The notes beneath the pieces are model-generated. The model had not been told where the DNA came from. It searched no databases and saw only the letters and a program-made list of their open reading frames with translations. From Streptomyces sp. f51 (GTDB taxonomy: Bacteria > Actinomycetota > Actinomycetes > Streptomycetales > Streptomycetaceae): a stretch of 64,000 nt of DNA. This document shows, piece by piece, positions 35,403 through 44,715 of this stretch. The position numbers and the translations under genes are program-made. Location of the stretch: contig NZ_CP149798.1 of NCBI RefSeq assembly GCF_037940415.1, positions 3,589,001-3,653,000 on the forward strand, written 5' to 3'. The first letter of the stretch is position 1, and every line of letters starts with the position of its first letter.

Positions 35403-35884
35403 GCCGCCGTACGGGCCGCCGCGCGGGACCGCTCGCCGTCTGCTCCCTCGTCCTGGCCGCCGCCGGCACCCTCGCGGGCTGCGGCGCGGACGGCTCCTCG
35501 TCGTCCCCCTCGGCGCCCGGACTCAAGGTCACCGGCGCCTACATGCCCGCCCCGAGCATGGGCACGATGGCGGCGGGCTTCTTCACCGTCACCAACTCCG
35601 GCGGCGCCGACACCCTCACCTCCGTCACCAGCGACCTCTCGGACGACGTGACGATGCACGCGACCGTGGGCGGCGCGATGGAGGAGAGGACGTCGTTCGC
35701 CGTGCCCGCCGAGGGCACCCTGGACTTCGCCAGCGGCGGCAACCACCTCATGTTCGCAAAGCTCACCCACAAGCCCGGACCGGGCGAGAAGGTGTCCGTG
35801 GAACTGCATTTCGCCAAGTCCGGCACCGTCAGGATCTCCATGCCGGTGAAGCCCGCGACCTACAGCCCGAAGACCGGGCACTGA
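35399..35884 (+). CDS. ecuC: PCuAC-type extracellular copper chaperone lipoprotein
   Basis: A 161-residue lipoprotein with lipobox LAGCG and a PCuAC domain. Its Cu(I)-binding motif can be read as MHATVGGAM followed by NHLMF about 20 residues later, that is H-x-Met...H-x-M. GTG start overlaps the sco stop by 4 nt. In S. lividans the equivalent ECuC passes copper to Sco, so the overlap fits a shared function. Confidence 0.88.
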   Translation: MSRRTGRRAGPLAVCSLVLAAAGTLAGCGADGSSSSPSAPGLKVTGAYMPAPSMGTMAAGFFTVTNSGGADTLTSVTSDLSDDVTMHATVGGAMEERTSFAVPAEGTLDFASGGNHLMFAKLTHKPGPGEKVSVELHFAKSGTVRISMPVKPATYSPKTGH

Positions 35885-35897
35885 GGGAGGCATCACC

Positions 35898-37934
35898 GTG
35901 AAACCGACCATCGCCCCCCGCCTCAGGACCCTCCTGCTGCTGTTCCTCGCCGTCTGCGGCGCGCTCCTGGCGGGCGCCGCGCCCGCCTCCGCGCACGCCG
36001 CCCTGACCGGGAGCAACCCGACGCAGGGATCGGTGGTCGACACGGCACCCGCCCAGGTCTCGCTCACCTTCTCCGAGCAGGTCTCCCTGAACGGCGAGTC
36101 GCTCCAGGTGCTCGACCCCAAGGGCGACCGGGTCGACGCCGGCGGCGCGAGCGACCTCGGCGGCGACACCTACGGCCTGAAACTGCGCCCGGGCCTGCCC
36201 GACGGCACGTACACCGTCACCTACCAGGTGGTGTCGGCGGACAGTCACCCCGTCTCCGGCGCCTTCACCTTCTCCGTCGGCGCCCCCTCGCAGACCTCCG
36301 TCGCGCTGACCGGCCAGGCCGTGGGCGGCGGTGTGGTGGGCTTCCTCTACGGAACCGCGCGCTACTTCTCGTACGCCGGATTCATCGTGCTCGTCGGCGG
36401 CGCCGCCTTCGTCCTGGCCTGCTGGCAGCGGGGCTCGGGCATCCGGCCCGTGCAGCGGCTCGTGGTCGGCGGCTGGCTCACCCTGACCGCCTCCACCCTC
36501 GCCCTGCTGCTCCTGCGCGGTTCGTACGTGGGGTCGGGCAAGGTCGGCGACATCTTCGACCTGACCCTGCTCGGTGAGGTGCTCCAGACCAAGTCGGGCG
36601 CGGCGCTGGTGTCGAGGCTGCTGCTGCTCGCCGCGGCGGCGCTGTTCATCGCGGTGCTCTTCGGCGCGTACGCGAAGCGCGACGAGGACGACCGGGCGGC
36701 CGGCACGGACACCCCGGACGGCGGACCGGCCGGGACGGCGGACGCCGCCTCCGAGGACGGCGGGGACGCGGGTACGAGCACCGGGGGGACGGACGCCGGA
36801 TCCGAGGACCTGGCCGCCGAGAAGAGCGACCTCACCTTCGGGCTCGCCGTCGGCGGCACGGTCGTCGCGGCCGGTCTCGCCGCCACCTGGGCCATGGCCG
36901 AGCACGCCTCGACCGGACTCCAGCCGGGCGTCGCGATGCCCCTCGACGTCCTGCACCTGCTGGCCGTGGCCGGCTGGCTCGGCGGTCTGTCGGCACTGCT
37001 GGTGGCCCTGTTCCGGGCTCCCGCCGAGGCCCCGATCGAGGCGGCGGCCGTACGCCGCTTCTCCCGCCTCGCGTTCGGCTCCGTCCTGGTGCTGGTCGCG
37101 ACCGGGATCTACCAGTCGTGGCGTCAGCTCGGCTCCTGGTCGGCGCTCACCGGCACCTCGTACGGGCAGCTGCTGCTCGTCAAGGTCGGTCTGGTGGCCG
37201 TCCTCGTGGGCATCGCGTGGATCTCGCGGCGCTGGACGGCCCAGCTGGCCGGACCGGCCGTCCCCGAGGCCGCCGCCGTCGTGGAGCAGCGCTCCGGGGC
37301 GCGGACGCCCGCCGTCGTCGTGGAGCACGCCGGGGCGAGGACGCCCGCCACCGTCCCCGCCGACTCGCGGCGTGCCGCCCAGCTCGCCCGGCAGCAGGCC
37401 GCCGTGGACTCCACCCGCGACAAGCGGGTCAGGGACGCCGACCCGCAGCGCTCGGGCCTGCGGCGCTCGGTGCTCGCCGAGGCCGGGGTCGCGGTCGTCC
37501 TGCTCGCGGTCACGACCGTGCTCACGGCCACCGAGCCGGGACGTACCGCGGAGGAGGCCCGTCAGGCCACCGCGTCCGCCTCGCGGCGCTCCGGGCCGCT
37601 GTCCCTGAAGATCCCCTTCGACACGGGCGGCCAGGACGGCAAGGGGACGGTCGAGGTCACCCTGGACCCGGCCCGCGTCGGCGGCAACCAGATGCACGTC
37701 TTCGTGCTCCGGCCCAACGGCAAGGCCTTCGACGTGCCCGAGGTGAAGGTCGCCTTCACCCTCACCGCGAAGAACGTCGGCCCGCTGCCCGTGACCCCCG
37801 ACCGGATCGCCACCGGACACTGGGCGGCGAGCGGAGTGCAGATCCCCATGGCGGGCGACTGGAAGATCGCGGTGACCGTGCGCACCTCCGACATCGACCA
37901 GGCCACCGTGAACAAGACCGCGCAGATCGGCTGA
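35898..37934 (+). CDS. CopC-CopD copper resistance/uptake fusion
   Basis: A 678-residue protein: signal peptide, CopC domain whose mature N-terminus is His (SAHAALTGSNP) with a second His in SADSHPVSG, then CopD with about eight transmembrane helices. A 40-residue acidic Gly/Thr loop (about 255-305) interrupts CopD. The C-terminus carries a YtkA-like extracytoplasmic domain. GTG start with GAGGGAGG upstream, 13 nt after ecuC. Probably moves copper across the membrane. Confidence 0.87.
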   Translation: MKPTIAPRLRTLLLLFLAVCGALLAGAAPASAHAALTGSNPTQGSVVDTAPAQVSLTFSEQVSLNGESLQVLDPKGDRVDAGGASDLGGDTYGLKLRPGLPDGTYTVTYQVVSADSHPVSGAFTFSVGAPSQTSVALTGQAVGGGVVGFLYGTARYFSYAGFIVLVGGAAFVLACWQRGSGIRPVQRLVVGGWLTLTASTLALLLLRGSYVGSGKVGDIFDLTLLGEVLQTKSGAALVSRLLLLAAAALFIAVLFGAYAKRDEDDRAAGTDTPDGGPAGTADAASEDGGDAGTSTGGTDAGSEDLAAEKSDLTFGLAVGGTVVAAGLAATWAMAEHASTGLQPGVAMPLDVLHLLAVAGWLGGLSALLVALFRAPAEAPIEAAAVRRFSRLAFGSVLVLVATGIYQSWRQLGSWSALTGTSYGQLLLVKVGLVAVLVGIAWISRRWTAQLAGPAVPEAAAVVEQRSGARTPAVVVEHAGARTPATVPADSRRAAQLARQQAAVDSTRDKRVRDADPQRSGLRRSVLAEAGVAVVLLAVTTVLTATEPGRTAEEARQATASASRRSGPLSLKIPFDTGGQDGKGTVEVTLDPARVGGNQMHVFVLRPNGKAFDVPEVKVAFTLTAKNVGPLPVTPDRIATGHWAASGVQIPMAGDWKIAVTVRTSDIDQATVNKTAQIG

Positions 37935-37942
37935 ACCAGACC

Positions 37943-39277
37943 ATGCCCGACCAGTCCACCCCGGGGACCACCGGCCCCGGGACACCCTCGGCCCCGGCCC
38001 GCAAGGGCCCGTCCGCCCAGGCGTCCCCCGCTACGGCGTCGTCCGGCGACTCCCCACAGGGGGTCATGTCCCGGCGTCGCCTGCTGGGAACGGCGGGGGC
38101 GACCGGGCTCGCGCTCGGAGCGGCGGGGGCGGCCGTGGGGTACGCGGCCGCGCCGTCTCCCGTGAAGGCCGTTCCGCTGACCTCCGTCGGCGCGGACATG
38201 GCAATGTTTCACGGGAAACATCAGCCGGGGATCACCGACGCCCTTCAGGCGAGCGGCCATCTCGTCGCCTTCGACCTGACGGCCGGCGCGGGCCGCCGGG
38301 AGGCCGCCGCACTGCTGCGCCGCTGGTCGGAGACGGCCCGGCGGCTGATGGCGGGCGAGGCCGCGGCCCACGGGGACACGGAGGTCGCGCGGGACGCCGG
38401 CCCCTCGTCCCTCACCGTCACCTTCGGCTTCGGACACAGCTTCTTCGCCCGTACGGGGCTGGAGAAGCAGCGCCCGGTCGCCCTGGATCCGCTGCCCGAC
38501 TTCTCCTCCGACCGTCTCGACAAGGGCCGCAGCGACGGCGATCTGTGGGTGCAGATCGGGGCCAACGACGCCCTGGTCGCCTTCCACGCCCTGCGCGCGA
38601 TCCAGAAGGACGCCGGAGCGGCGGCGCGCGTGCGCTGGCAGATGAACGGTTTCAACCGCTCGCCGGGAGCCACCGCCGAGCCGATGACCGCCCGCAATCT
38701 GATGGGTCAGATCGACGGCACCCGCAATCCGAAGCCGTCCGAGTCCGACTTCGACGGACGGATCTTCGTCCCGGCCTCCGGCACCCCCGCGTGGATGGCG
38801 AACGGCTCCTACGCGGTCGTCCGCCGTATCCGGATGCTTCTCGACGACTGGGAGAAGCTGTCGGGCAAGGCGCAGGAGGACGTCATCGGGCGCAGGAAGT
38901 CCACCGGGGCGCCGCTCAGCGGTGGCACCGAGACCACCGCCATGGACCTGGACAAGACCGACGCCGACGGCAACCCCGTCGTGCCCGTCAACGCACACGC
39001 CCGCATCACCCGGCCCGACCAGAACGGCGGGGCGGCGATGCTGCGCCGCCCCTTCTCCTTCCACGACGGCATCGGAGCCGACGGCACGCCCGACGCCGGT
39101 CTGCTCTTCGTGTGCTGGCAGGCCGACCCGGTGCGCGGGTTCGTCCCCGTGCAGCGCAAGCTGGACCGCGGCGACGCGCTCTCGACGTTCATCCGCCACG
39201 AGTCGAGCGGCCTGTTCGCGGTGCCGGGCGGCGCGGCGGAGGGGGAGTACGTGGGGCAGCGGCTGCTGGAGGGGTGA
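37943..39277 (+). CDS. dtpA: Tat-exported dye-decolorizing peroxidase
   Basis: A 444-residue haem peroxidase with a twin-arginine signal (SRRRLLG, residues 43-49). MGQIDGTRNP carries the GxxDG catalytic Asp, and NAHARITRP probably holds the proximal His. The S. lividans homologue DtpA supports maturation of the copper oxidase GlxA and belongs to the same sco-ecuC operon. The start lies 9 nt after copCD with little Shine-Dalgarno, so coupling is likely; an internal ATG at 38066 just before the Tat motif is possible. A one-mismatch parS lies within the gene. Confidence 0.9.
   Translation: MPDQSTPGTTGPGTPSAPARKGPSAQASPATASSGDSPQGVMSRRRLLGTAGATGLALGAAGAAVGYAAAPSPVKAVPLTSVGADMAMFHGKHQPGITDALQASGHLVAFDLTAGAGRREAAALLRRWSETARRLMAGEAAAHGDTEVARDAGPSSLTVTFGFGHSFFARTGLEKQRPVALDPLPDFSSDRLDKGRSDGDLWVQIGANDALVAFHALRAIQKDAGAAARVRWQMNGFNRSPGATAEPMTARNLMGQIDGTRNPKPSESDFDGRIFVPASGTPAWMANGSYAVVRRIRMLLDDWEKLSGKAQEDVIGRRKSTGAPLSGGTETTAMDLDKTDADGNPVVPVNAHARITRPDQNGGAAMLRRPFSFHDGIGADGTPDAGLLFVCWQADPVRGFVPVQRKLDRGDALSTFIRHESSGLFAVPGGAAEGEYVGQRLLEG
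38206..38219. other. Near-consensus parS site inside dtpA
   Basis: GTTTCACGGGAAAC differs from the parS consensus GTTTCACGTGAAAC by one base and has the usual flanking T and A. In dtpA it codes for Phe-His-Gly-Lys. Confidence 0.55.
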
Positions 39278-39381
39278 CGGACCGGGGGTATCCGTACCCC
39301 GTCCCGTACCGCGGTACCGGGCCCCGTACCGGCCTCGCGGCCGGGGGTCCGCGGGCGTCGGACGCGTCGGGCGAGGCCCAT

Positions 39382-39393
39382 TAGGGTGACGGT
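39382..39393 (+). promoter_or_regulatory. -10 element of a probable leaderless promoter, pheA
   Basis: TAGGGT (39382-39387) followed by 6 nt and the ATG. This is a textbook Streptomyces -10 placed so that transcription would begin at the start codon. Confidence 0.6.
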
Positions 39394-40329
39394 ATGTCGG
39401 CGACGCGCTACACCTATCTCGGCCCCGAGGGTACGTTCACCGAGGCCGCCCTTCGCACGCTTCCCGAGGCCGCGACGCGGGAGCTGGTCCCCATGGTGTC
39501 CGTCCCGGCCGCGCTCGACGCGGTCCGCGGCGGCCAGGCCGCCGGCGCGCTCGTCCCGATCGAGAACTCGGTCGAGGGCGGTGTCACCGCCACCCTCGAC
39601 GAGCTGGCCAAGGGCGACCCGCTGATGATCTACCGCGAGGTCGTGCTGCCGATCGCCTTCGCCCTGCTGGTCAGGCCCGGCACCGCGCTGACGGACGTCA
39701 AGACGGTCACCGGGCACCCGGTCGCCCAGCCCCAGGTGCGCAACTGGCTGGCCGCGCATCTGCCGGACGCCCTCTGGGAGTCGGCGGCGTCGAACGCGGA
39801 CGGCGCCCGGCTGGTCCAGGAGGGCCGTTACGACGCGGCATTCGCCGGCGAGTTCGCCGCCGCCACCTACGGCCTCGAACCGCTGGTGACCGAGATCCAC
39901 GACGCGGCGAACGCCGAGACGCGCTTCGTGCTGGTCGGCCGCCCGGCCCGGCCCGCCGCGCCGACCGGCGCCGACAAGACGTCCGTCGTCATCTGGCTCG
40001 GCGACGACCACCCCGGAGCACTGCTCGAACTGCTCCAGGAATTCGCCGTGCGCGGTGTCAACCTGATGCGGATCGAATCCCGCCCGACCGGCCAGGGCAT
40101 CGGCAATTACTGCTTCTCCGTCGACGCCGAGGGCCATATCACCGACCGCCGGGTCGGCGAGGCGCTGATGGGTCTCAAGCGAATCTGCCCCCAGGTGCGC
40201 TTCCTCGGTTCGTACCCGCGGGCCGGTGTCGAACTGGAGGACGTGGCGCCGCTGCGGCCCGGTACGTCCGACCACGCATTCTCCGCGGCCTCGGACTGGC
40301 TCGCGCGCTGCGCCGACGGCCGGTTCTGA
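39394..40329 (+). CDS. pheA: Prephenate dehydratase
   Basis: A 311-residue enzyme converting prephenate to phenylpyruvate in phenylalanine synthesis. The catalytic domain (about 1-190) opens with YLGPEGTFTEAAL and contains PIENSVEG and ETRFVLV (the TRF motif). An ACT regulatory domain (about 200-280) with ESRPTGQG should bind phenylalanine. No chorismate mutase domain is fused, as usual in actinobacteria. Confidence 0.95.
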   Translation: MSATRYTYLGPEGTFTEAALRTLPEAATRELVPMVSVPAALDAVRGGQAAGALVPIENSVEGGVTATLDELAKGDPLMIYREVVLPIAFALLVRPGTALTDVKTVTGHPVAQPQVRNWLAAHLPDALWESAASNADGARLVQEGRYDAAFAGEFAAATYGLEPLVTEIHDAANAETRFVLVGRPARPAAPTGADKTSVVIWLGDDHPGALLELLQEFAVRGVNLMRIESRPTGQGIGNYCFSVDAEGHITDRRVGEALMGLKRICPQVRFLGSYPRAGVELEDVAPLRPGTSDHAFSAASDWLARCADGRF

Positions 40330-40387
40330 ACGGGCGGGTCCACACCCGTCCGAGCGTTTCCCCCAGGTCCCGCCTGCCCCTTTTCCG

Positions 40388-40697
40388 TCATCCACAAAGT
40401 TATCCACAGGTGCGCTTCTCGACCTGGGGACAAGTCGACAACGAAGCACTACATCATCGACAAATCGGCTACTCGACCCATGTCCGTCCACACCCCTGCA
40501 CGTCCCTCTTCGTCTACCCTTTTCCATTGATCAACCCGATGGGGCGAATCGTTTACACCCGAAAGTGGACGTACGGAGGGTTTGGACCGGGAATTCCTCG
40601 GCCGACGAAGCAGGATCGGAATGATCAATTCCGACATCCACAGATCTTCCACACAGCCTGTGGATAACTAGCACGAGGGGTCGAGCCCTGTGGACAA
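40388..40697. promoter_or_regulatory. Cluster of DnaA boxes between pheA and serS
   Basis: Perfect boxes: TTATCCACA (40400-40408), TGTGGATAA (40659-40667) and TGTGGACAA (40689-40697). One-mismatch boxes: TCATCCACA (40388-40396) and TGGGGACAA (40425-40433). Further weak matches occur (for example ACATCCACA at 40634). The 40330-40902 gap is AT-richer than its surroundings and has no gene. Confidence 0.7.
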
Positions 40698-40890
40698 CCC
40701 CGCCCGCAAGTCCCGCCCCGCACAAGGAAATCCGGTCAACGGGTGAGGCGCCGTCTGCCCCGTTTTAGGGAGTAGGCCCCTTTTCCTTGACGTCGTTCGG
40801 TGATCAAGGGATTCGACCCGGCATTTCACTCATACCGTGACAGCGGTCACCCTCTGGAATATCGGGTCGTTGGGCGGAAGCGGGCACCGG

Positions 40891-40902
40891 TAGCCTTGAG
40901 GG
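40891..40902 (+). promoter_or_regulatory. -10 element of a probable leaderless promoter, serS
   Basis: TAGCCT (40891-40896) followed by 6 nt and the GTG. TTGGGC at 40870 could be the -35, with a short spacer of 15 nt. Confidence 0.5.
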
Positions 40903-42180
40903 GTGATTGACCTTCGCCTGCTCCGTGAGGACCCCGACCGTGTTCGCGCCTCCCAGCGCGCCCGTGGAGAGGATGTCGCGCTCGTCGACTCCCTTCTCTC
41001 CGCCGACGAGCGGCGCAGGTCGTCCGGCGTCCGCTTCGACGAGCTGCGTTCCGAGCAGAAGTCGCTCGGCAAGCTGATCCCCAAGGCCTCCCCCGACGAG
41101 CGGGCCGAGCTGCTCAAGAAGGCCGAGCAGCTCAAGACCGACGTCAAGGCCGCCGAGGCCGAACAGAACGAGGCGGACGAGGAGACCAAGCGGCTCCTCC
41201 TCCGGCTCGGCAACCTGGTGCACCCGGACGTCCCGGTCGGCGGCGAGGAGGACTTCGTCGTCCTGGAGACGCACGGGACCATCCGCGACTTCGCCGCCGA
41301 GGGCTTCGAGCCCAAGGACCACCTGGAACTCGGCGAGGCGCTCGGCGCCATCGACGTCGAGCGGGGCGCCAAGGTCTCCGGCTCGCGCTTCTACTACCTG
41401 ACCGGTGTCGGCGCGCTCCTGGAGCTCGCCCTCGTCAACGCGGCGATCGCCCAGGCCACGGAGGCCGGCTTCACGCCGATGCTGACCCCGGCCCTGGTCC
41501 GCCCGCGCGCCATGGAGGGCACCGGCTTCCTCGGCCAGGCCGCGGAGAACGTGTACCACCTGGAGAAGGACGACTACTACCTGGTCGGCACCTCCGAGGT
41601 CCCCCTCGCCGCGTACCACATGGACGAGATCCTCGACGCCGACAAGCTGCCGATGCGCTACGCCGGTTTCTCGCCGTGCTTCCGCCGCGAGGCGGGCACG
41701 TACGGCAAGGACACCCGCGGCATCTTCCGCGTCCACCAGTTCGACAAGGTCGAGATGTTCTCGTACGTCGACCCCGCGGACGCCGAGAACGAGCACCGGC
41801 GGCTCCTGGAGTGGGAGAAGCAGTGGCTGACCGGCCTCGAACTGCCCTTCCAGGTGATCGACGTGGCCAGCGGCGACCTGGGCTCCTCGGCCTCCCGCAA
41901 GTTCGACTGCGAGGCGTGGATCCCGACCCAGGGCAAGTACCGCGAGCTGACCTCGGCCTCCAACTGCGACGGCTTCCAGGCCCGCCGCCTGTCCGTGCGG
42001 ATGCGCGACGGCAAGAAGGTCCAGCCGCTCGCCACCCTGAACGGCACGCTGTGCGCCGTCCCGCGCACCATCGTCGCGATCCTGGAGAACCACCAGCTCG
42101 CCGACGGTTCGGTCCGGGTTCCCGAGCTGCTGCGGCCCTACCTGGGCGGCCGTGAGGTTCTGGAGCCGATCTCCAAGTGA
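40903..42180 (+). CDS. serS: Seryl-tRNA synthetase
   Basis: A 425-residue class II synthetase that charges tRNA-Ser. [14 protein letters not shown] starts the N-terminal coiled-coil arm (about 30-105). The class II core follows with [42 protein letters not shown] (motif 2) and the C-terminal [17 protein letters not shown] (motif 3). GTG 40903 is the family start. The stop overlaps the HAD gene (GTGA). A tRNA-Ser lies 1 kb downstream on the opposite strand. Confidence 0.96.
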   Translation: MIDLRLLREDPDRVRASQRARGEDVALVDSLLSADERRRSSGVRFDELRSEQKSLGKLIPKASPDERAELLKKAEQLKTDVKAAEAEQNEADEETKRLLLRLGNLVHPDVPVGGEEDFVVLETHGTIRDFAAEGFEPKDHLELGEALGAIDVERGAKVSGSRFYYLTGVGALLELALVNAAIAQATEAGFTPMLTPALVRPRAMEGTGFLGQAAENVYHLEKDDYYLVGTSEVPLAAYHMDEILDADKLPMRYAGFSPCFRREAGTYGKDTRGIFRVHQFDKVEMFSYVDPADAENEHRRLLEWEKQWLTGLELPFQVIDVASGDLGSSASRKFDCEAWIPTQGKYRELTSASNCDGFQARRLSVRMRDGKKVQPLATLNGTLCAVPRTIVAILENHQLADGSVRVPELLRPYLGGREVLEPISK

Positions 42181-43031
42181 CCAGCACCACCGGTTCGACG
42201 GGATCGTCTCCGGCCGCGGGGCCGGGGGCGTTCCCGTACAGGCTCGTCGCGACCGATCTCGACGGAACGCTGCTGCGTTCCGACGGGACGGTCTCGCCGC
42301 GCACCCGTGAGGCGCTCGCCGCGGTGACCGAGGCGGGCGCCGCCCACATCGTCGTCACCGGGCGCGCGGTGCCCTGGACCCGGCACATCCTCGACGAGCT
42401 CGGCTACGAAGGTCTCGCGGTCTGCGGTCAGGGCGCGCAGGTCTACGACGCGGGGCAGCACCGGCTGCTCACGTCGGTGACCCTGGACCGGCAGCTGGCC
42501 GGTCTGGCGCTCGCCAAGATCGAGGCCGAGGTGGGTCCGCTGCTGCTGGCCGCGAGCCGTGACGGGCTCGACGGCGATGTGCTGGTGGGCCCCGGCTACC
42601 GCCGGCTGGAGGGCTCGCTCCCGGTCGTCCCGCTCAGGGACGCGGCGGACCTCTGGGCCGCCCCGCTGAACAAGGTGTACATCCAGCACCCGACGCTCTC
42701 CGACGACGAGCTCGCGACCACGGCCGAGAAGGTCGCCGGCGGGCTCGTCGGGGTGACGATGGCGGGCGCGGGGATCGTGGAACTGCTCCCCCTCGGTCTC
42801 TCCAAGGCGACGGGGCTGTCCCTGGCGGCCCGGCGTCTGGGCGTCAAGGCGGCCGACACCATCGCGTTCGGCGACATGCCGAACGACCTCCCGATGTTCG
42901 CCTGGGCGGCCCGCTCGGTGGCCATGGCCAACGCCCACGACGACCTCAAGGCGATCGCGGACGAGGTGACGTCCTCGAACGAGGAGGACGGGATCGCGGT
43001 CGTGCTGGAGCGGTTGCTGACGCGCTCGTAG
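42177..43031 (+). CDS. Cof-type HAD phosphatase
   Basis: A 284-residue HAD-superfamily hydrolase with a C2B cap. [11 protein letters not shown] holds the nucleophile and acid Asp, VTGRAVPW the Thr, SKATGLSL the Lys, and [11 protein letters not shown] the metal-binding Asp pair. Such enzymes dephosphorylate sugar phosphates or flavin precursors; the substrate is unknown. Translationally coupled to serS by a 4-nt overlap. Confidence 0.9.
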   Translation: MTSTTGSTGSSPAAGPGAFPYRLVATDLDGTLLRSDGTVSPRTREALAAVTEAGAAHIVVTGRAVPWTRHILDELGYEGLAVCGQGAQVYDAGQHRLLTSVTLDRQLAGLALAKIEAEVGPLLLAASRDGLDGDVLVGPGYRRLEGSLPVVPLRDAADLWAAPLNKVYIQHPTLSDDELATTAEKVAGGLVGVTMAGAGIVELLPLGLSKATGLSLAARRLGVKAADTIAFGDMPNDLPMFAWAARSVAMANAHDDLKAIADEVTSSNEEDGIAVVLERLLTRS

Positions 43032-43171
43032 GGCGGGTGCGGGAACGGTTCACGCTTGTCGGGCCACGCGCGAACGGTCGCGCACGCCGGATTCGCGCGG
43101 GACCCGTTCGTGCTCGTCGGATTCGCGCCCGCGCGGTTCGGTGCTCGTGGCGTGCCTTCTCATGTCTTGTG

Positions 43172-43258
<87 letters not shown>

Positions 43259-43520
43259 GGGTGGGCGGCCCGCGCGGTGACGCGCGCTCGAAGCGGCCGC
43301 CCCGGGCAACTCCCCCTGCGAGCGGGTTCGACGGAGGTAGTGACTACTCCGGAACCCGCCGCGGGCTGCCCTGTCGGGAGCTCGACGAACTGCTCCTGAT
43401 GAACATCGTCGCGCTCCTCTCCCAGAATGCGGCGCCGGCTCGACGCGGCGGCGTGGACAGAACCACTGTGCCCGTACGCCGACTTGGGCGCCACTGATTA
43501 AAGAGCGGGCCCGCACGGCC

Positions 43521-43856
43521 TCACTTGCGGCGCCACCTGCGCCGGCGTCCCTTGCTGAAGAACCAGCCGGCGGGCGGCTCGTCGGAGCGCCACGGCTGTG
43601 GATCGGGGCCGCCCTCACGCCAGCGGGCGGCGAGCATGCGCGCGCGGGCCGACGGCTCGGTCGTCTCCGCGGACCGTATGAAGTCCTGGTCGAGCACGAG
43701 GTCGTCCCACGGCTCCCCCGCCGTGTCCCCGAACTCGTCCGCGGCCCGCTCTCCGCTCCCGCCCGCGGTCCCGTTCCCGGCCCGCTCGCCGCGCTCGCCG
43801 GCGGGTCCGTCCCCGGACCGGTCCCGGCCGCCGTCCCGTGGTTCCTCGCTCGCCAT
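43521..43856 (-). CDS. Small charged protein of unknown function
   Basis: A 111-residue protein. The first 50 residues are Gly/Glu/Asp/Arg-rich and disordered. The C-terminal half looks conserved (DDLVLDQDFIRSAETTEPSA, RMLAARWREGGPDPQPW) and ends in a very basic GRRRRWRRK tail. No motif for a known activity is present. It is monocistronic; the gap to the tRNA-Ser (43259-43520) shows no supported gene. Confidence 0.65.
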   Translation of the reverse strand: MASEEPRDGGRDRSGDGPAGERGERAGNGTAGGSGERAADEFGDTAGEPWDDLVLDQDFIRSAETTEPSARARMLAARWREGGPDPQPWRSDEPPAGWFFSKGRRRRWRRK

Positions 43857-43934
43857 CCCCGTTCCTCCTGGCCGTGCGTCCCCGTGCGCCCAGTGTGCCC
43901 GGGCCGGGATGAAGCCGCTGTCAAGAAGAAAGGG

Positions 43935-43983
43935 GGCTCCCCGCGCGCGTGCCGCCCACCAGACGGCACGCGCGCGGGGAGCC
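43935..43983 (-). terminator. Terminator of the ABC exporter operon
   Basis: A 20-bp perfect stem (43935-43954 with 43964-43983) and a 9-nt loop, followed on the minus strand by CCCCTTTCTTCTT. It begins 2 nt after the last ABC gene. Confidence 0.88.
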
Positions 43984-43985
43984 GC

Positions 43986-44705
43986 TCACTCCTCGCCGGC
44001 CAGCGTCAGCGACCGCAGCCGCTGCCCCGCGTACCAGGTGGCGAGGACGGTGACCACGACCAGCAGGACCGTCGCCGTCGGCAGGCTCACGTCCGAGGTG
44101 ACGATGTCGCCGCCGGTCACCTTGTGGCCCACGGCGAGCGCCCACTGCTGGACGCTGAGCGTGCGCGCGCCGGACACCAGGGACCCGAACAGGGCCTCCC
44201 AGACGAGCGCGTAGACGAGCCCGAAGACGACGGCGTGCCGGGTCACGGTCCCGAGGAGCAGGAACATCGCGGCGTAGGCGATCGAGGCGACCAGGGCGGC
44301 CACGGTGTAGGCGACGGCGATCTGCTGGCCGTTGCCGTTCAGGATCATGCCCGCGACGAAGGTCGGCACCGCCGAGAAGGCCATGGTGACGGCGATCGCG
44401 ACGATCAGCTTGGTGAAGATGATCGTGGGCCGCTTCAGGGGCTTGGCCAGCAGATACACCACCGAGCCGTCGTCGATCTCGGGCCCGATCGCGCCCGTGC
44501 CGGCGATCACGCCGATGATCGGCACCATGGTGGCGAGCGCGAACCCGCCGAGCAGGTCCGAGGCCACCTGGTCGTCGGCTCCGGAGAAGCTCCGGACGGC
44601 CAGGGAGATCACGATGAGCAGGACGGGCAGGACGCCGAGGATGAGGGCCCGGCGGCGGCCGAGCAGGCCCCGGTAGGTGAGCCGGGCGACTGTGGGGTCG
44701 TACAT
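43986..44705 (-). CDS. ABC-2 type transporter permease
   Basis: A 239-residue membrane protein with six hydrophobic helices; MYDPTVARLTYRGLLGRRRALIL begins the cytoplasmic end. GPEIDDGSVVYLLAKPLKRPTII is typical of ABC-2 export permeases. It is the fourth gene of a minus-strand operon, 10 nt after its ATPase. Confidence 0.85.
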   Translation of the reverse strand: MYDPTVARLTYRGLLGRRRALILGVLPVLLIVISLAVRSFSGADDQVASDLLGGFALATMVPIIGVIAGTGAIGPEIDDGSVVYLLAKPLKRPTIIFTKLIVAIAVTMAFSAVPTFVAGMILNGNGQQIAVAYTVAALVASIAYAAMFLLLGTVTRHAVVFGLVYALVWEALFGSLVSGARTLSVQQWALAVGHKVTGGDIVTSDVSLPTATVLLVVVTVLATWYAGQRLRSLTLAGEE

Positions 44706-44715
44706 CTTGGGCCTC

